DNA from: an uncultured Duncaniella sp.
GTDB lineage: Bacteria; Bacteroidota; Bacteroidia; Bacteroidales; Muribaculaceae
DNA: 64,000 bases
Reading direction: 5' to 3'
Assembly: GCA_910577335.1 (NCBI GenBank)
Contig: CAJTMJ010000013.1
Span: 22,923 to 86,922, forward strand
This document shows, in pieces, positions 52,696 to 61,821 of the stretch; position 1 is the first letter of the stretch, and each line of letters opens with the position of its first letter. The position numbers were made by a program, and so were the translations under genes. The notes under the pieces are model-generated. The model did no database searches. It was not told where the DNA came from and saw nothing but the letters and a program-made list of their open reading frames with translations.

Positions 52696-52891
52696 TATTG
52701 AACTGATTTAAACTTTTTATAAAATGTTAAACTCAGGCTGAAAATTACCTTGTTTTCAATCTTTGAAACTCTTTTCGGCTGAATTATCAGCATCTCTTCG
52801 GTCACTTAGCTCGCTAAGCTCCCTCATCGAGCTAATAATTCATCTCGAAAATAGCTTCAAATCTTAAAAAATAAAAAGTTTAAATCAGTTC
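52696..52891. repeat. Copy C: 192-bp foldback element with 21-bp perfect inverted ends
   Basis: The gap between the esterase and mannanase genes starts and ends with perfect 21-bp inverted repeats (52700-52720 and 52871-52891; core ACTGATTTAAACTTTTTAT). The inner sequence is an imperfect inverse of itself: TTTGAAACTCTTTTCG and, on the other strand, TTTGAAGCTATTTTCG; then GAATTATCAGC versus GAATTATTAGC. The centre has the palindrome CTTAGCTCGCTAAG. The outer end extends, in the mannanase direction, to the same 38-bp sequence seen as solo copies elsewhere. It is 27 bp from the mannanase ATG. It resembles a MITE, a foldback or a DNA inversion switch; no recombinase is near. Confidence 0.75.
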
Positions 52892-52913
52892 GTTTAATGG
52901 TATAATTTAAGGT

Positions 52914-54386
52914 TCATTTCTGATTTGTAGTGCCGGAGACCGCATCATCCCAGTCGTCGGTGCGGAAAGGTATCAGAGGCACACCAAACATATCCTTCAC
53001 TTCACCTATGGCAAAATTCTTGAAGCAATATCTCACAGCTTTAATATTCTTTACCTTGTCACTGCTCACCGTCACTGTATGCTCGTTCCAATCCTCTGTC
53101 GCATGAGCCGGATAGAACACTCGATCCTCACCTGCGACCTCAAATCCGGGTAGCACCATATTGGGGTTCAGTCCCGCATCTGCATTATTAAATGAAATCA
53201 CAGCCTTGTCACCTTCCAACTTAACAGATTTATATGACGGGTAAGCTACCGGAATACCGGTCAAACCGTATGTACGGTTAGCAGCCATGAATGCAAGACG
53301 CTCACCTATCTCCTGCTTTTTACGGGCATGTATATCCTCAAGCTCTGAGGGATAAACAAGGTCGGTAGTGCATACTATACCGCTATTTGGAGTGATTTCG
53401 GCAGCCTTATGCTGACATTCACGGAACAAGGCTGCCTCTGTAAGCTCTCCGCCGCCATATTTCCAGCCGGGAAGCTCCACAAAATAGAACGGCAATTCGC
53501 CAAGTCCCCACTCGTCACGCCAGATCTGAACCATATCCTTCTGATGTTGCGGATATTCCTTATGGCGACCCACATTTGACTCGCCCTGATTCCAAAGGAA
53601 GCCTTTAACGGTGTAGCCAAGCACAGGCTTGAGCATTGCGTTATACATCACACCGATGCGTTCCCACTCATTTATGGATGGATCTTTCTCTTCTTTCGCC
53701 ATATCCCATCCTTGATATGTGTCGAGTTTCCATTTGGGCATCCAGCCTTCCACCTTCGAGCCTCCGTAGGCACAGCTGATTATCCCAACGGGAACATTAA
53801 GCATATCGGTAAGCGAACGGGCAAAAAAGTAAGCCAAAGCCGAGAATTCAGCAGCATCCTGAGGGTTGGATACCTTCCATTTCCCTTCCACACGCTCCTG
53901 TGGTGTATATGATGCGCGTTTTGGCACGGTAGCCATCCTTATTCCGGGATATTTGCCTGAGTAGGCAATGGCTTGTGCGGCACCTTCCACCGGCTGAGTC
54001 CAGAATCCGCGCAAAGGCATCTCCATGTTTGACTGTCCCGAGCAGAACCACACCTCACCTATAAGCACGTTATCTATTTTCACATCTCCGTCGCCATCGT
54101 TAAAAGTGACAGTGTAAGGAGTGAACGAAGCGGCGGGTGTTGACACTTTAACCTCCCACTTGCCTGAATTCTTGTCAGCCGCGGCTGTATACTTTGCGTC
54201 ATTCCACGAAGTGGTAACTGTAACGGTTGAGCCGGGTTTAGCCCATCCCCAAAGCTTTGCGTCTGTATTCTGCTGCAGCACGGCGTTATCACTTATTACG
54301 TCCGGCAGCTCCACGGCAGCGTTAAGAGCAAGCGGAGAAGCCATGAGGAACGAAAGCGCCAATTTTGTCAATATATTTGAACTCAT
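52914..54386 (-). CDS. SASA-family carbohydrate acetylesterase
   Basis: A 490-residue exported esterase with a signal peptide (1-23). The SGNH/SASA motif is FCSGQSNMEMPL with the catalytic Ser. Another block is SCAYGGSKVEGWMP, and the catalytic Asp-His is seen in ELEDIHARKKQEIGERLA. An N-terminal Ig-like domain (WGWAKPGSTVTVTTSWND) precedes the catalytic part. Annotated relatives are called sialate O-acetylesterases; in this PUL, removing acetyl groups from acetylated glucomannan is a better guess. Second gene of the upper transcript. Confidence 0.87.
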   Translation of the reverse strand: MSSNILTKLALSFLMASPLALNAAVELPDVISDNAVLQQNTDAKLWGWAKPGSTVTVTTSWNDAKYTAAADKNSGKWEVKVSTPAASFTPYTVTFNDGDGDVKIDNVLIGEVWFCSGQSNMEMPLRGFWTQPVEGAAQAIAYSGKYPGIRMATVPKRASYTPQERVEGKWKVSNPQDAAEFSALAYFFARSLTDMLNVPVGIISCAYGGSKVEGWMPKWKLDTYQGWDMAKEEKDPSINEWERIGVMYNAMLKPVLGYTVKGFLWNQGESNVGRHKEYPQHQKDMVQIWRDEWGLGELPFYFVELPGWKYGGGELTEAALFRECQHKAAEITPNSGIVCTTDLVYPSELEDIHARKKQEIGERLAFMAANRTYGLTGIPVAYPSYKSVKLEGDKAVISFNNADAGLNPNMVLPGFEVAGEDRVFYPAHATEDWNEHTVTVSSDKVKNIKAVRYCFKNFAIGEVKDMFGVPLIPFRTDDWDDAVSGTTNQK

Positions 54387-54413
54387 AGTACTTTATTATC
54401 CCTGTTTTACTAT

Positions 54414-55430
54414 TTACTGTTTAGAATTTCTTTCCTTGATGGTTTTCTGCGCAAGCTTAGCCCACTCTTTAAGGTCATCGTCTGTCCATTCCATACCGTT
54501 GTCGGAGGCAGTCGGCTTGACCATAGAGCAAGTCTCATTCTTATCTGCGATATCCCACATGACTACCGAAAGATTATGCTTGTCGGCAAAATCCATCCAT
54601 GCTTCCCACGATTCATAATCTATGGGACCGTCACCGGTGTGATCCATGGAGCCACATTCCGAAATTATGAGAGGTAATCCGGCAGCAATAGCCTTTTCAG
54701 CCTTATCCCTGTTCCAGTCCTTATGAGTTCCGGCATAGTAGTGGAGCGAATAAAGGAGGTTAGGTATTTCGAGGGGTGAATCGGCAGCAACATCCACTTC
54801 CTGATCCCATCTCGGAGTACCAACTATCACCACTGCATTAGGTGCGTTTTTGCGAATAAGAGGGATAAGCTCATTGGAGTAATCCTTGATTTCCTGCCAT
54901 GATATGTCAAGAGGTTCGTTCCATATCTCGTAAAGCACGTTTGGCGAATCGCCATATTTCTCGGTGATGACACTGAAAAACTTTTTGGCATTTTCAAGAG
55001 TGTTTTCATGCGAATGCCAGTCACATATCACATACATATCGTTAGCTATAGCCGCATCAATTACAGCCATGGCGCAATTAACCGAGTAAGCAGAATCAAC
55101 ATCGTATGTCTTCATGCAGTCACCGCTGCCATGAGCACCGATAGCGGCACGAGTGACGTTAGCGCCCCATTTCTCTTTGAGAGCCTTGACTGTCCCTTCA
55201 TTATAAAAACGTCCCCAGTTCGAGTGCCAGCCAAGCGACGGACCGGTAAGCACTACTGTATCACCTGAGGCATTAAGCAGGGCTGTTCCTTCGACATGAA
55301 GAGGTGACAACGATGTGGCAACAGTGTCTTCCGCCACTGCTTCAGCGGTTGATTTAGACGACTTGCCGCAAGCCGAAAGTCCGGCAAGGACCAATACAAG
55401 AGCAACGGCAGATAATGATCTGATTTTCAT
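54414..55430 (-). CDS. GH5_2-like endo-beta-1,4-glucanase lipoprotein
   Basis: A 338-residue lipoprotein (lipobox LSAC). The cellulase fold shows NVTRAAIGAHGSGDC, MYVICDWHSHENT, the acid/base Glu172 in YEIWNEPLDI and the nucleophile Glu258 in PLIISECGSMDH. The layout is close to bacterial GH5_2 cellulases rather than GH5_7 mannanases, so the enzyme may cut glucosyl stretches of glucomannan. Its ATG overlaps the stop of the AraC gene (ATGA), which couples the enzyme to its regulator. Confidence 0.85.
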   Translation of the reverse strand: MKIRSLSAVALVLVLAGLSACGKSSKSTAEAVAEDTVATSLSPLHVEGTALLNASGDTVVLTGPSLGWHSNWGRFYNEGTVKALKEKWGANVTRAAIGAHGSGDCMKTYDVDSAYSVNCAMAVIDAAIANDMYVICDWHSHENTLENAKKFFSVITEKYGDSPNVLYEIWNEPLDISWQEIKDYSNELIPLIRKNAPNAVVIVGTPRWDQEVDVAADSPLEIPNLLYSLHYYAGTHKDWNRDKAEKAIAAGLPLIISECGSMDHTGDGPIDYESWEAWMDFADKHNLSVVMWDIADKNETCSMVKPTASDNGMEWTDDDLKEWAKLAQKTIKERNSKQ

Positions 55431-56302
55431 ACGAGAATTTTATGATGTTGATATATTTCACGAAACATTTTGGGTGAAGCACCCTTCTTCTTTTTAAATA
55501 TGCGGTTGAAATTTGACACATTGTTGAAGCCACATTCATAGCATATCTCAGCAACCGAGGTGGTGGAATCGACCAATTGACGGGTGGCGTGTCCGAGACG
55601 TATATCTATGACATACTCGGAAATCGATCTGCCTGTGCGCAGTTTGAAGAAACGGCTGAAAGCAGTGGGTGTCATCCCAACCAGTGCGGCAAGGTCGCTC
55701 AGGCGTATATCCTCCTTATATCTCAGATTTATATAATCCTGCACTTTCTGCACCCTACGACTGTCAACAGTCGGTTTCAATGATGCAAACGACGAGCTTG
55801 AAAGCCGGCGGTAGTTACCTTCCTCAGCAAGCTCATAAAGTATTGCCATCAGCTCTATCATGCCATAGAATCCGGAGTCGATTTTCGTCAGGTTGTCAAG
55901 ACGATTAAACACCTTCATGATGCTACCGCTTGAAAACACAATCCCGTTGGAGCTTACTTCCAACATACGACGCACGGAAGCGAGCTGCGTCTTTTCCAAC
56001 AGCGACTCACCGAAGAGATCATGTGAAAACTGTATGGTTATTTCCCTTATGCGGTTATTGTCACACTCATGTTGTTCCCAGCCATGCTCTATGCCGTTAC
56101 CTATAAGCACGAGGTCATACTCGCCGATTGTCTCCATGGAATCACCGACAACACGACGTGCGCCGGTACAGTTAGCCAAGAAATTTAGCTCATATTCTTC
56201 ATGGCGATGCACCGGAAAAGTAAATCGATCCTTATATCTGTCAACGAGATAAAAGCAGTCCTTTTCTGATAGAGGTGTAATTTCTGTTATTATTTTATTC
56301 AT
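55427..56302 (-). CDS. AraC-family transcriptional regulator of the mannan locus
   Basis: A 291-residue regulator with an N-terminal cupin-type ligand domain (TFPVHRHEEYELNFLAN, IGNGIEHGWEQHECD) and C-terminal HTH_18: IRLSDLAALVGMTPTAFSRF, then GRSISEYVIDIRLGHATRQL and CGFNNVSNFNRIFKKKKG. AraC-type regulation of a SusCD locus is less common than the hybrid two-component kind. The stop overlaps the GH5 ATG by four bases (55427-55430). It likely senses a mannan-derived sugar; its site may be the TCTTGACTTT pair near susC. Confidence 0.9.
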   Translation of the reverse strand: MNKIITEITPLSEKDCFYLVDRYKDRFTFPVHRHEEYELNFLANCTGARRVVGDSMETIGEYDLVLIGNGIEHGWEQHECDNNRIREITIQFSHDLFGESLLEKTQLASVRRMLEVSSNGIVFSSGSIMKVFNRLDNLTKIDSGFYGMIELMAILYELAEEGNYRRLSSSSFASLKPTVDSRRVQKVQDYINLRYKEDIRLSDLAALVGMTPTAFSRFFKLRTGRSISEYVIDIRLGHATRQLVDSTTSVAEICYECGFNNVSNFNRIFKKKKGASPKMFREIYQHHKILV

Positions 56303-56588
56303 CTTCGCTATTTGGTCAGAGCCTTTTCATCTCTTTCCCATTTTGGTATTAGAATTGTTTTTTATTTCCAAAATTCAGTTCTATTTCAAAGGCAATTTTA
56401 CATCTTTTTTAAAAGGGCAATTGCAAGCTATACGATTGGCGAAAGATAGCAAAAATGGCTGGAAATAGAATTTAAAGATTAAAATCAACGCCTCACGCAG
56501 TTCTGTATTCAACTTTTCGTTATAAGTCTACATCAGTTCTTAGTATCAATTATTTGCGTTGGTTTTCAGGCAATCTTTTCTGATACTA

Positions 56589-56596
56589 CAAAGATA
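56589..56596 (-). promoter_or_regulatory. Possible -7 element for the AraC gene
   Basis: On the minus strand 56596 to 56589 reads TATCTTTG, an exact TAnnTTTG. It would give a long (about 280-nt) leader. A weaker TATCTTTC lies nearer the gene. The gap 56303-56871 also holds a degenerate copy of the dispersed element near 56521-56545 (ATCAGTTC). Confidence 0.4.
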
Positions 56597-56785
56597 AAAA
56601 TTTATTTTAATACTTATGTAAAGATACGCACACTTTTCTGCACATTTGACTATTTTTACCATATATTTGCTAAAAAAGTATCACTTTTCTCTTCGGTCAC
56701 ACACTCAGTCGGAAGCATAATTCACAATTCACCCTTAAAATCCACACTTATATATCCACATATATTAATAAAAACATCAGAATTA

Positions 56786-56817
56786 TTTGTTAATGCCATT
56801 TGATTGTAGTACTTTTG
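56786..56817 (+). promoter_or_regulatory. Promoter of sppA
   Basis: TTTG (56786-56789), a 20-bp spacer and TACTTTTG (56810-56817) form a textbook Bacteroidetes -33/-7 promoter. It lies 55 bp before the sppA ATG. Confidence 0.75.
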
Positions 56818-56848
56818 TCAATCTTACGTTATAATCCTTACGATTGAC
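56817..56848 (+). promoter_or_regulatory. GTCAATC inverted repeat at the sppA start site
   Basis: GTCAATC (56817-56823) and GATTGAC (56842-56848) bracket TTACG and CTTACG. The repeat begins at the last base of the -7 element and covers the expected transcription start. It is well placed for a repressor operator or a 5' hairpin. Confidence 0.45.
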
Positions 56849-56871
56849 ATTATAAACTATCATAAATTGTA

Positions 56872-58650
56872 ATGAAAAAGTTTTTCATGGCATTCCTCGG
56901 CACTCTTGCCGGAATATGGTTCTCATTATTAATCGCTTTCATTGGCGTGTTTGTGGTGCTTGGTGCGGCTATGGCTTCATCAGTCGGATCCAAGACCACT
57001 AAAATAGAAAAAGGCTCGGTGCTCTTGCTTAACCTTGCGGGCGAAATTTCCGACCGACCCGGTTCGATTGATATAATGGGCGCTTTGCAAGGCATAGACA
57101 CTGAAAAGAAGGGTCTTAACGAGATAGTAGGTGCCATAACCAACGCAGCCGCCGATGACCGCATCAAAGGTATAGTGATAGACTGCCAAGGGTCGTCAGC
57201 CGGTCTCGCACAACGTCAGGCGATAGTTGAAGCTCTTAACAAATTCAAAACAGACGCTCCCGAGAAGTGGATATATTCATACGGCGACATGTATACCCAA
57301 GGCGACTACTATATCGCATCGGTATGCGACAGCATCTTCCTGAACCCAATAGGACAGGTTGACATACACGGATTATCATCCACAACCATGTACTTCAAAA
57401 ATTTGATGGACAAGCTGGGTATCGAGGCTCAGGTAGTGAAAGTAGGAACATACAAAAGCGCTGTAGAGCCGTTCCTCCTTGACAAGATGAGCGACGCGTC
57501 TCGTGAGCAGCAGCAACTTTTCCTTGACAATATCTGGAAGAGTGTCACCTCACAGATTGCCGAAGGCAGAAAGGTGACACCCGATACCATAAACGCTTGG
57601 GCTGACGGTTTCACTTTCGCTGATGCAACAACGACATACATCGACAACAAGATGGTTGACGCTCTCGCCTACCGTCATGAGTTCGATGCAAAAATTATGG
57701 CTCTGACCGACAAAAAGAAAGCTGAGGATATCCCCTACGTCGAGCCGGCTACCTATTGCAAAGATAAAGACGTAAACAAAAAAGGCAACGGCAAAGGCGC
57801 TAACATAGCCGTGCTTTACGCTACCGGCGACATTACCGACACCGAGGGTGACGGCATTGTGGCTTCGAAACTCGTTCCCGAGATTCTTGACCTCGCTGAC
57901 GACGAGGATGTGGACGGACTCATAATGTACGTCAATTCAGGTGGCGGCAGCGCTTTCGCCTCCGAACAAATCTGGGAAGCTCTTGAGCAGTTCAAGTCAT
58001 TAACCGGGAAACCGTTCTACGTGTCTATGTCCGACTATGCAGCCTCAGGCGGCTACTACATTTCATGCGGAGCTGACAAGATTTTCGCTCAGCCCACCAC
58101 TCTCACAGGCTCGATAGGCATATTCGGCATAATCCCCAACGCCCACAAGCTCATAACCGAAAAAATCGGTGTGACCACTGGCACAGTTAAGACAAACACT
58201 AACGGAAACTTCCCGTCACTGATGGAGCCTATGACCGAGGCGCAGAAAGCTGCCATGCAGAGCTACGTGGAGAGAGGTTACGACCTCTTCACCTCACGTT
58301 GCGCTGAAGGCAGAGGGATGTCGCAGAATTCTATAAAGATGATTGCCGAAGGTCGTGTATGGGACGGAAGCGAGGCTTTGAAACTCGGCTTGGTTGACGC
58401 CATAGGTGGTCTTGACACAGCCATTGCCGAAATGGCAAAAGAGCTGAATGTGGAAACATACACTATCAGCGAATATCCCACACTTAAGCCCAAATGGTAT
58501 GACGCTTTGGTGGAAGCCGGAGCTGAGATTAAGGCTGGAATGGTCAAGGATGAGTTAGGCGAATGTGCTGACCTTTATGAGACAATCAAGCGTGTCAAAG
58601 GGATGTCAACTCTCCAGTGCCGCATGGACTTCATAACCGTATCTCTCTAA
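56872..58650 (+). CDS. sppA: Signal peptide peptidase SppA, 67K type
   Basis: A 592-residue membrane-anchored serine peptidase with an N-terminal membrane helix (about 7-34). It has the duplicated SppA fold of the 67K type. The general-base lysine is in VVKVGTYKSAVEPFLLD of the first half and the nucleophile Ser in YAASGGYYISCGADK of the second half. It degrades leftover signal peptides in the inner membrane. The start is set by MKKFFMAFLGTLAG. Confidence 0.95.
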   Translation: MKKFFMAFLGTLAGIWFSLLIAFIGVFVVLGAAMASSVGSKTTKIEKGSVLLLNLAGEISDRPGSIDIMGALQGIDTEKKGLNEIVGAITNAAADDRIKGIVIDCQGSSAGLAQRQAIVEALNKFKTDAPEKWIYSYGDMYTQGDYYIASVCDSIFLNPIGQVDIHGLSSTTMYFKNLMDKLGIEAQVVKVGTYKSAVEPFLLDKMSDASREQQQLFLDNIWKSVTSQIAEGRKVTPDTINAWADGFTFADATTTYIDNKMVDALAYRHEFDAKIMALTDKKKAEDIPYVEPATYCKDKDVNKKGNGKGANIAVLYATGDITDTEGDGIVASKLVPEILDLADDEDVDGLIMYVNSGGGSAFASEQIWEALEQFKSLTGKPFYVSMSDYAASGGYYISCGADKIFAQPTTLTGSIGIFGIIPNAHKLITEKIGVTTGTVKTNTNGNFPSLMEPMTEAQKAAMQSYVERGYDLFTSRCAEGRGMSQNSIKMIAEGRVWDGSEALKLGLVDAIGGLDTAIAEMAKELNVETYTISEYPTLKPKWYDALVEAGAEIKAGMVKDELGECADLYETIKRVKGMSTLQCRMDFITVSL

Positions 58651-58722
58651 GGATATATTTATATCACCATCACCGTAATATAATACAAATTAATATTAGT
58701 GGCACGAAGTAAACTCTTATCA

Positions 58723-59799
58723 ATGCTCGTACTCTATCCCATATCCAAACTATATGGGTTAGGGATGGCTGTGCGCAGCAAAATGTTTGAGTACGGAGTG
58801 CTGAAACAGCAGGAATTTGACATTCCGGTAGTGGTGGTCGGCAATATCGCCATGGGGGGCACCGGGAAAACCCCGCATGTCGAATACATTGTGGAATCAC
58901 TAATGGGTAAATATAACATAGGTGTCCTGTCACGAGGATATAAGCGAGCCACCAGCGGATTTGTGCTTGCCACACCGCAATCGCGCCCCGAGGATATCGG
59001 AGACGAATCCTATCAGATATACCGCAAGTTTGGACCTGACATCACCGTGGCTGTATGCGAAAATCGTGTGAACGGGATAAAAAGGATGCTGGAGATAAAT
59101 CCTGCCATCAACATGATTATCCTTGACGACGCTTTCCAGCACCGCTACGTGAGGCCGTCAGTCTCAATCGTGCTTACGGAGTATAATCGCCCGATATTCA
59201 ACGACAAGATACTCCCTTACGGCAGACTGCGTGAACCTAAGAGCGCACTCAACCGTGCGGAGATTGTGGTAGTGACAAAGTGTCCTCCTGGCATGAATCC
59301 GATGGAGTATCGCATATTCACTGAAAAACTGAATCTTTTCCCCTACCAGAAACTCTACTTTTCACGCTTCAACTACGGGCATCTCGTGCCTATATTCCCA
59401 AGCGAGGTCGAAACCACTCCTTCCATCTCTTCTCTCGGACCTGACACATCTCTGCTTGTGGTCACAGGTGTTGCAAACCCGAAACCCTTCTCACGCTACC
59501 TGCGTCGCCATAAGGCAAAGATCAAACTGCGCAGATTCCCTGACCATCACAACTTCACGTCATCGGACATGGAATCAATCGAACGGCAGTTCGAACAGTT
59601 GCCCGGCAAGCAGAAATATATAATAACCACAGAAAAGGATGCCGTAAGGTTGCTAAACAATCCCTATTTCCCCCATAATCTTAAGAAAAGTATATTCTAC
59701 ATACCTATAAAAGTGGAATTTATACATCAAGGCGGCGAACCTGATTTCACCGTTGGAATTGAGAAAACAATACGTGACTCGCACTTGTTTAAATCATAG
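58723..59799 (+). CDS. lpxK: Tetraacyldisaccharide 4'-kinase (LpxK)
   Basis: The Kdo-lipid-A pathway kinase that adds the 4'-phosphate to the lipid A disaccharide. The P-loop is VVVGNIAMGGTGKTPHVEYI, and a further block LSRGYKRATSGF and the metal/active-site strand NMIILDDAFQHRYVRPSVSI follow. The N-terminal membrane-associated segment MLVLYPISKLYGLGMAVRS is typical. The frame is also open from a GTG at 58699 (eight more codons); the ATG at 58723 fits family starts better, but the choice is not certain. It implies an outer membrane with lipid A. Confidence 0.93.
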   Translation: MLVLYPISKLYGLGMAVRSKMFEYGVLKQQEFDIPVVVVGNIAMGGTGKTPHVEYIVESLMGKYNIGVLSRGYKRATSGFVLATPQSRPEDIGDESYQIYRKFGPDITVAVCENRVNGIKRMLEINPAINMIILDDAFQHRYVRPSVSIVLTEYNRPIFNDKILPYGRLREPKSALNRAEIVVVTKCPPGMNPMEYRIFTEKLNLFPYQKLYFSRFNYGHLVPIFPSEVETTPSISSLGPDTSLLVVTGVANPKPFSRYLRRHKAKIKLRRFPDHHNFTSSDMESIERQFEQLPGKQKYIITTEKDAVRLLNNPYFPHNLKKSIFYIPIKVEFIHQGGEPDFTVGIEKTIRDSHLFKS

Positions 59800-59879
59800 T
59801 GTCTCACCTCCATTGAGCTTGACACTTTTATACAAACCATCCCATGACGGGACTTTATAAATCATCAATACCGAAAATC

Positions 59880-60692
59880 ATGTTGGAAAAAATCAATCAG
59901 ACAGCTGAATTTCTGCGCTCGAAAGTGTCAGAAATGCCTAAAATCGCAATAATCCTCGGCACAGGTCTCGGTCCTATCGTTGACCACATGGAGGAGAAAA
60001 CATATATCCCATACAGCGAAATTCCCAACTTCCCGATATCTACAGTGGAAGGACATAGCGGAAACCTTATATTCGGATGCCTTGGCAACAAGCGTGTCAT
60101 AGCGATGCAAGGACGTTTCCATTACTATGAAGGGTATGACATGAAGCAGGTCACTTTCCCCGTCAGAGTGTTCAAAGCTCTCGGTGTGGAGATTCTGTTT
60201 GTATCCAACGCTTCCGGAGGTATGAACAAGGAATTTGTGGTAGGTGATGTGATGACTATCACAGACCATATCAACCTGTTCCCTGAAAACCCGCTACGCG
60301 GCAAAAACTATAACGAGCTTGGCACCCGTTTCCCGGCTATGACTAATGCATACGACAAGGAGCTTATGGCTCTCGCCGACAAGATTGCGGAAGAGAAAGG
60401 TATCCGCCTGATGCATGGTGTCTACGTAGGTGTTACAGGTCCGACATTCGAAACCCCTGCCGAATATGAATTCTACCATATAATCGGTGGTGACTGCGTG
60501 GGTATGTCTACTGTGCCTGAAGTCATCGTGGCAAACCATGCGGGGATGCGTGTATATGGCATATCAGTCATAACCGACCTCGGAGGCAAGGATGTGACTC
60601 AGGTTCCCACTCATGAGGAGGTGCAGCAGGCAGCCTTGATAGCTCAGCCTAAGTGCCTTGAAATCATGAAAGAGCTTGTGAACAGATGCTGA
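59880..60692 (+). CDS. Purine nucleoside phosphorylase (trimeric type)
   Basis: A 270-residue protein from the ATG at 59880 (an ATG twelve codons upstream at 59844 is also in frame). Motifs: AIILGTGLGPIVDHM, VEGHSGNLIFG, VIAMQGRFHYYEGYDM, FVSNASGGMN, GPTFETPAEYEF and GMSTVPEVIVANHAGM. The base-recognition loop reads SVITDLGGKDVTQ, with Asp where many PNPs have Asn, so specificity for 6-oxopurines should be checked. It is followed by a strong terminator. Confidence 0.9.
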   Translation: MLEKINQTAEFLRSKVSEMPKIAIILGTGLGPIVDHMEEKTYIPYSEIPNFPISTVEGHSGNLIFGCLGNKRVIAMQGRFHYYEGYDMKQVTFPVRVFKALGVEILFVSNASGGMNKEFVVGDVMTITDHINLFPENPLRGKNYNELGTRFPAMTNAYDKELMALADKIAEEKGIRLMHGVYVGVTGPTFETPAEYEFYHIIGGDCVGMSTVPEVIVANHAGMRVYGISVITDLGGKDVTQVPTHEEVQQAALIAQPKCLEIMKELVNRC

Positions 60693-60725
60693 ACATAAAT
60701 TAGTGTTATAAAATCTCATAATAAT

Positions 60726-60764
60726 GTGGGTGTCGTGGAGATAACCACGCCATCCACTTTTTTT
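60726..60764 (+). terminator. Rho-independent terminator or attenuator before thiL
   Basis: GTGGGTGTCGTGG (60726-60738) pairs with CCACGCCATCCAC (60745-60757) at 11 of 13 positions around a 6-nt loop and is followed by TTTTTTT (60758-60764). It ends 15 bp before the thiL ATG, so it may attenuate thiL rather than only end the PNP transcript. Confidence 0.8.
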
Positions 60765-60779
60765 ATATCTATTTACATT

Positions 60780-61811
60780 ATGGAAATTTCTGAACTTGGC
60801 GAATTTGGCTTGATTGACCGCCTTACTAAAGGATTGGAAACAGTCAACAACTCTACCATAAAGGGTGTCGGCGACGACTGCGCCGTGCTGCGTAATAGTG
60901 ACACTGATATATTGGTCACCACCGACCTGCTGCTCGAAGGTGTACATTTCGACCTCACATACGTGCCGTTGAAACACCTCGGCTACAAATCGGCAATTGT
61001 GAACTTCTCCGACGTGTATGCCATGAACGGCACCCCGAAACAGATCACGGTGTCGCTCGGTATCTCCAAACGCTTCACAGTGGAGCATATCGAGGAGCTT
61101 TTTGCCGGCATACGTCTTGCCTGTAAGATATATGGTGTTGACCTCGTAGGCGGCGATACCACTTCGTCACGTCAAGGACTCGTCATTTCCATCACATGTA
61201 TAGGTGAAGCTCCCGCCGACAAAGTTGTGTCGCGCAGCGGTGCGAAGGACACTGATTTAATATGTGTTTCGGGCGACCTCGGTGCGGCATACATGGGATT
61301 ACAACTTCTCGAACGTGAAAAGATAGCCTCTGCGGGACAAAAGGATTTCGTGCCTAAATTCCAAGGTAAAGAGTATCTGGTGGAACGCCAGCTTAAACCC
61401 GAAGCCCGCCGTGACATCATCGAAGAGCTTGACAAGGCAGGGATTGTACCCACAGCGATGATGGATATAAGCGACGGACTAAGTTCGGAACTGTTGCATA
61501 TCTGCAAACAAAGCCACACAGGCTGTCGAATTTACGAGGACAGAATACCTATCGACTACCAGACAGCCATTATGGCTGAGGAACTTGGCATGAACCTTGT
61601 GACTGCGGCACTGAATGGCGGCGAGGACTATGAACTTCTCTTCACCGTACCGTTGCACACCCATGAGATAGTTGAAAAACTGCCCGGTGTGAAAGTGATA
61701 GGCCATATCACCAAGGAAGAACTCGGCTGCGCCATGATTACCCGTGACGGCTCTGAGATCCAGCTTAGGGCACAGGGGTGGAACCCGTTGGCAGCATCCA
61801 CTGAAGGCTAA
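60780..61811 (+). CDS. thiL: Thiamine-monophosphate kinase (ThiL)
   Basis: A 343-residue AIR-synthase-fold kinase. The start at 60780 gives MEISELGEFGLIDRL, the usual ThiL beginning; the frame is open upstream (60726) only through the terminator. Motifs are KGVGDDCAVL (metal Asp pair), TTDLLLEGVHFDLTY, DLVGGDTTSS, MMDISDGLSSELLHI and LNGGEDYELLFTV. It makes thiamine diphosphate from the monophosphate with ATP. It is tightly followed (10 bp) by the radical-SAM gene. Confidence 0.93.
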   Translation: MEISELGEFGLIDRLTKGLETVNNSTIKGVGDDCAVLRNSDTDILVTTDLLLEGVHFDLTYVPLKHLGYKSAIVNFSDVYAMNGTPKQITVSLGISKRFTVEHIEELFAGIRLACKIYGVDLVGGDTTSSRQGLVISITCIGEAPADKVVSRSGAKDTDLICVSGDLGAAYMGLQLLEREKIASAGQKDFVPKFQGKEYLVERQLKPEARRDIIEELDKAGIVPTAMMDISDGLSSELLHICKQSHTGCRIYEDRIPIDYQTAIMAEELGMNLVTAALNGGEDYELLFTVPLHTHEIVEKLPGVKVIGHITKEELGCAMITRDGSEIQLRAQGWNPLAASTEG

Positions 61812-61821
61812 GGGATAGTTT

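Noticed and set aside
54414..56302. A signal-transduction (hybrid two-component) regulator for the mannan locus
   Set aside because: Only an AraC-type regulator with a cupin-like domain is present; no kinase or receiver domain is encoded near the locus.
60726..60779. Upstream extension of thiL
   Set aside because: The frame passes through the terminator stem; the ThiL N-terminus begins at 60780.
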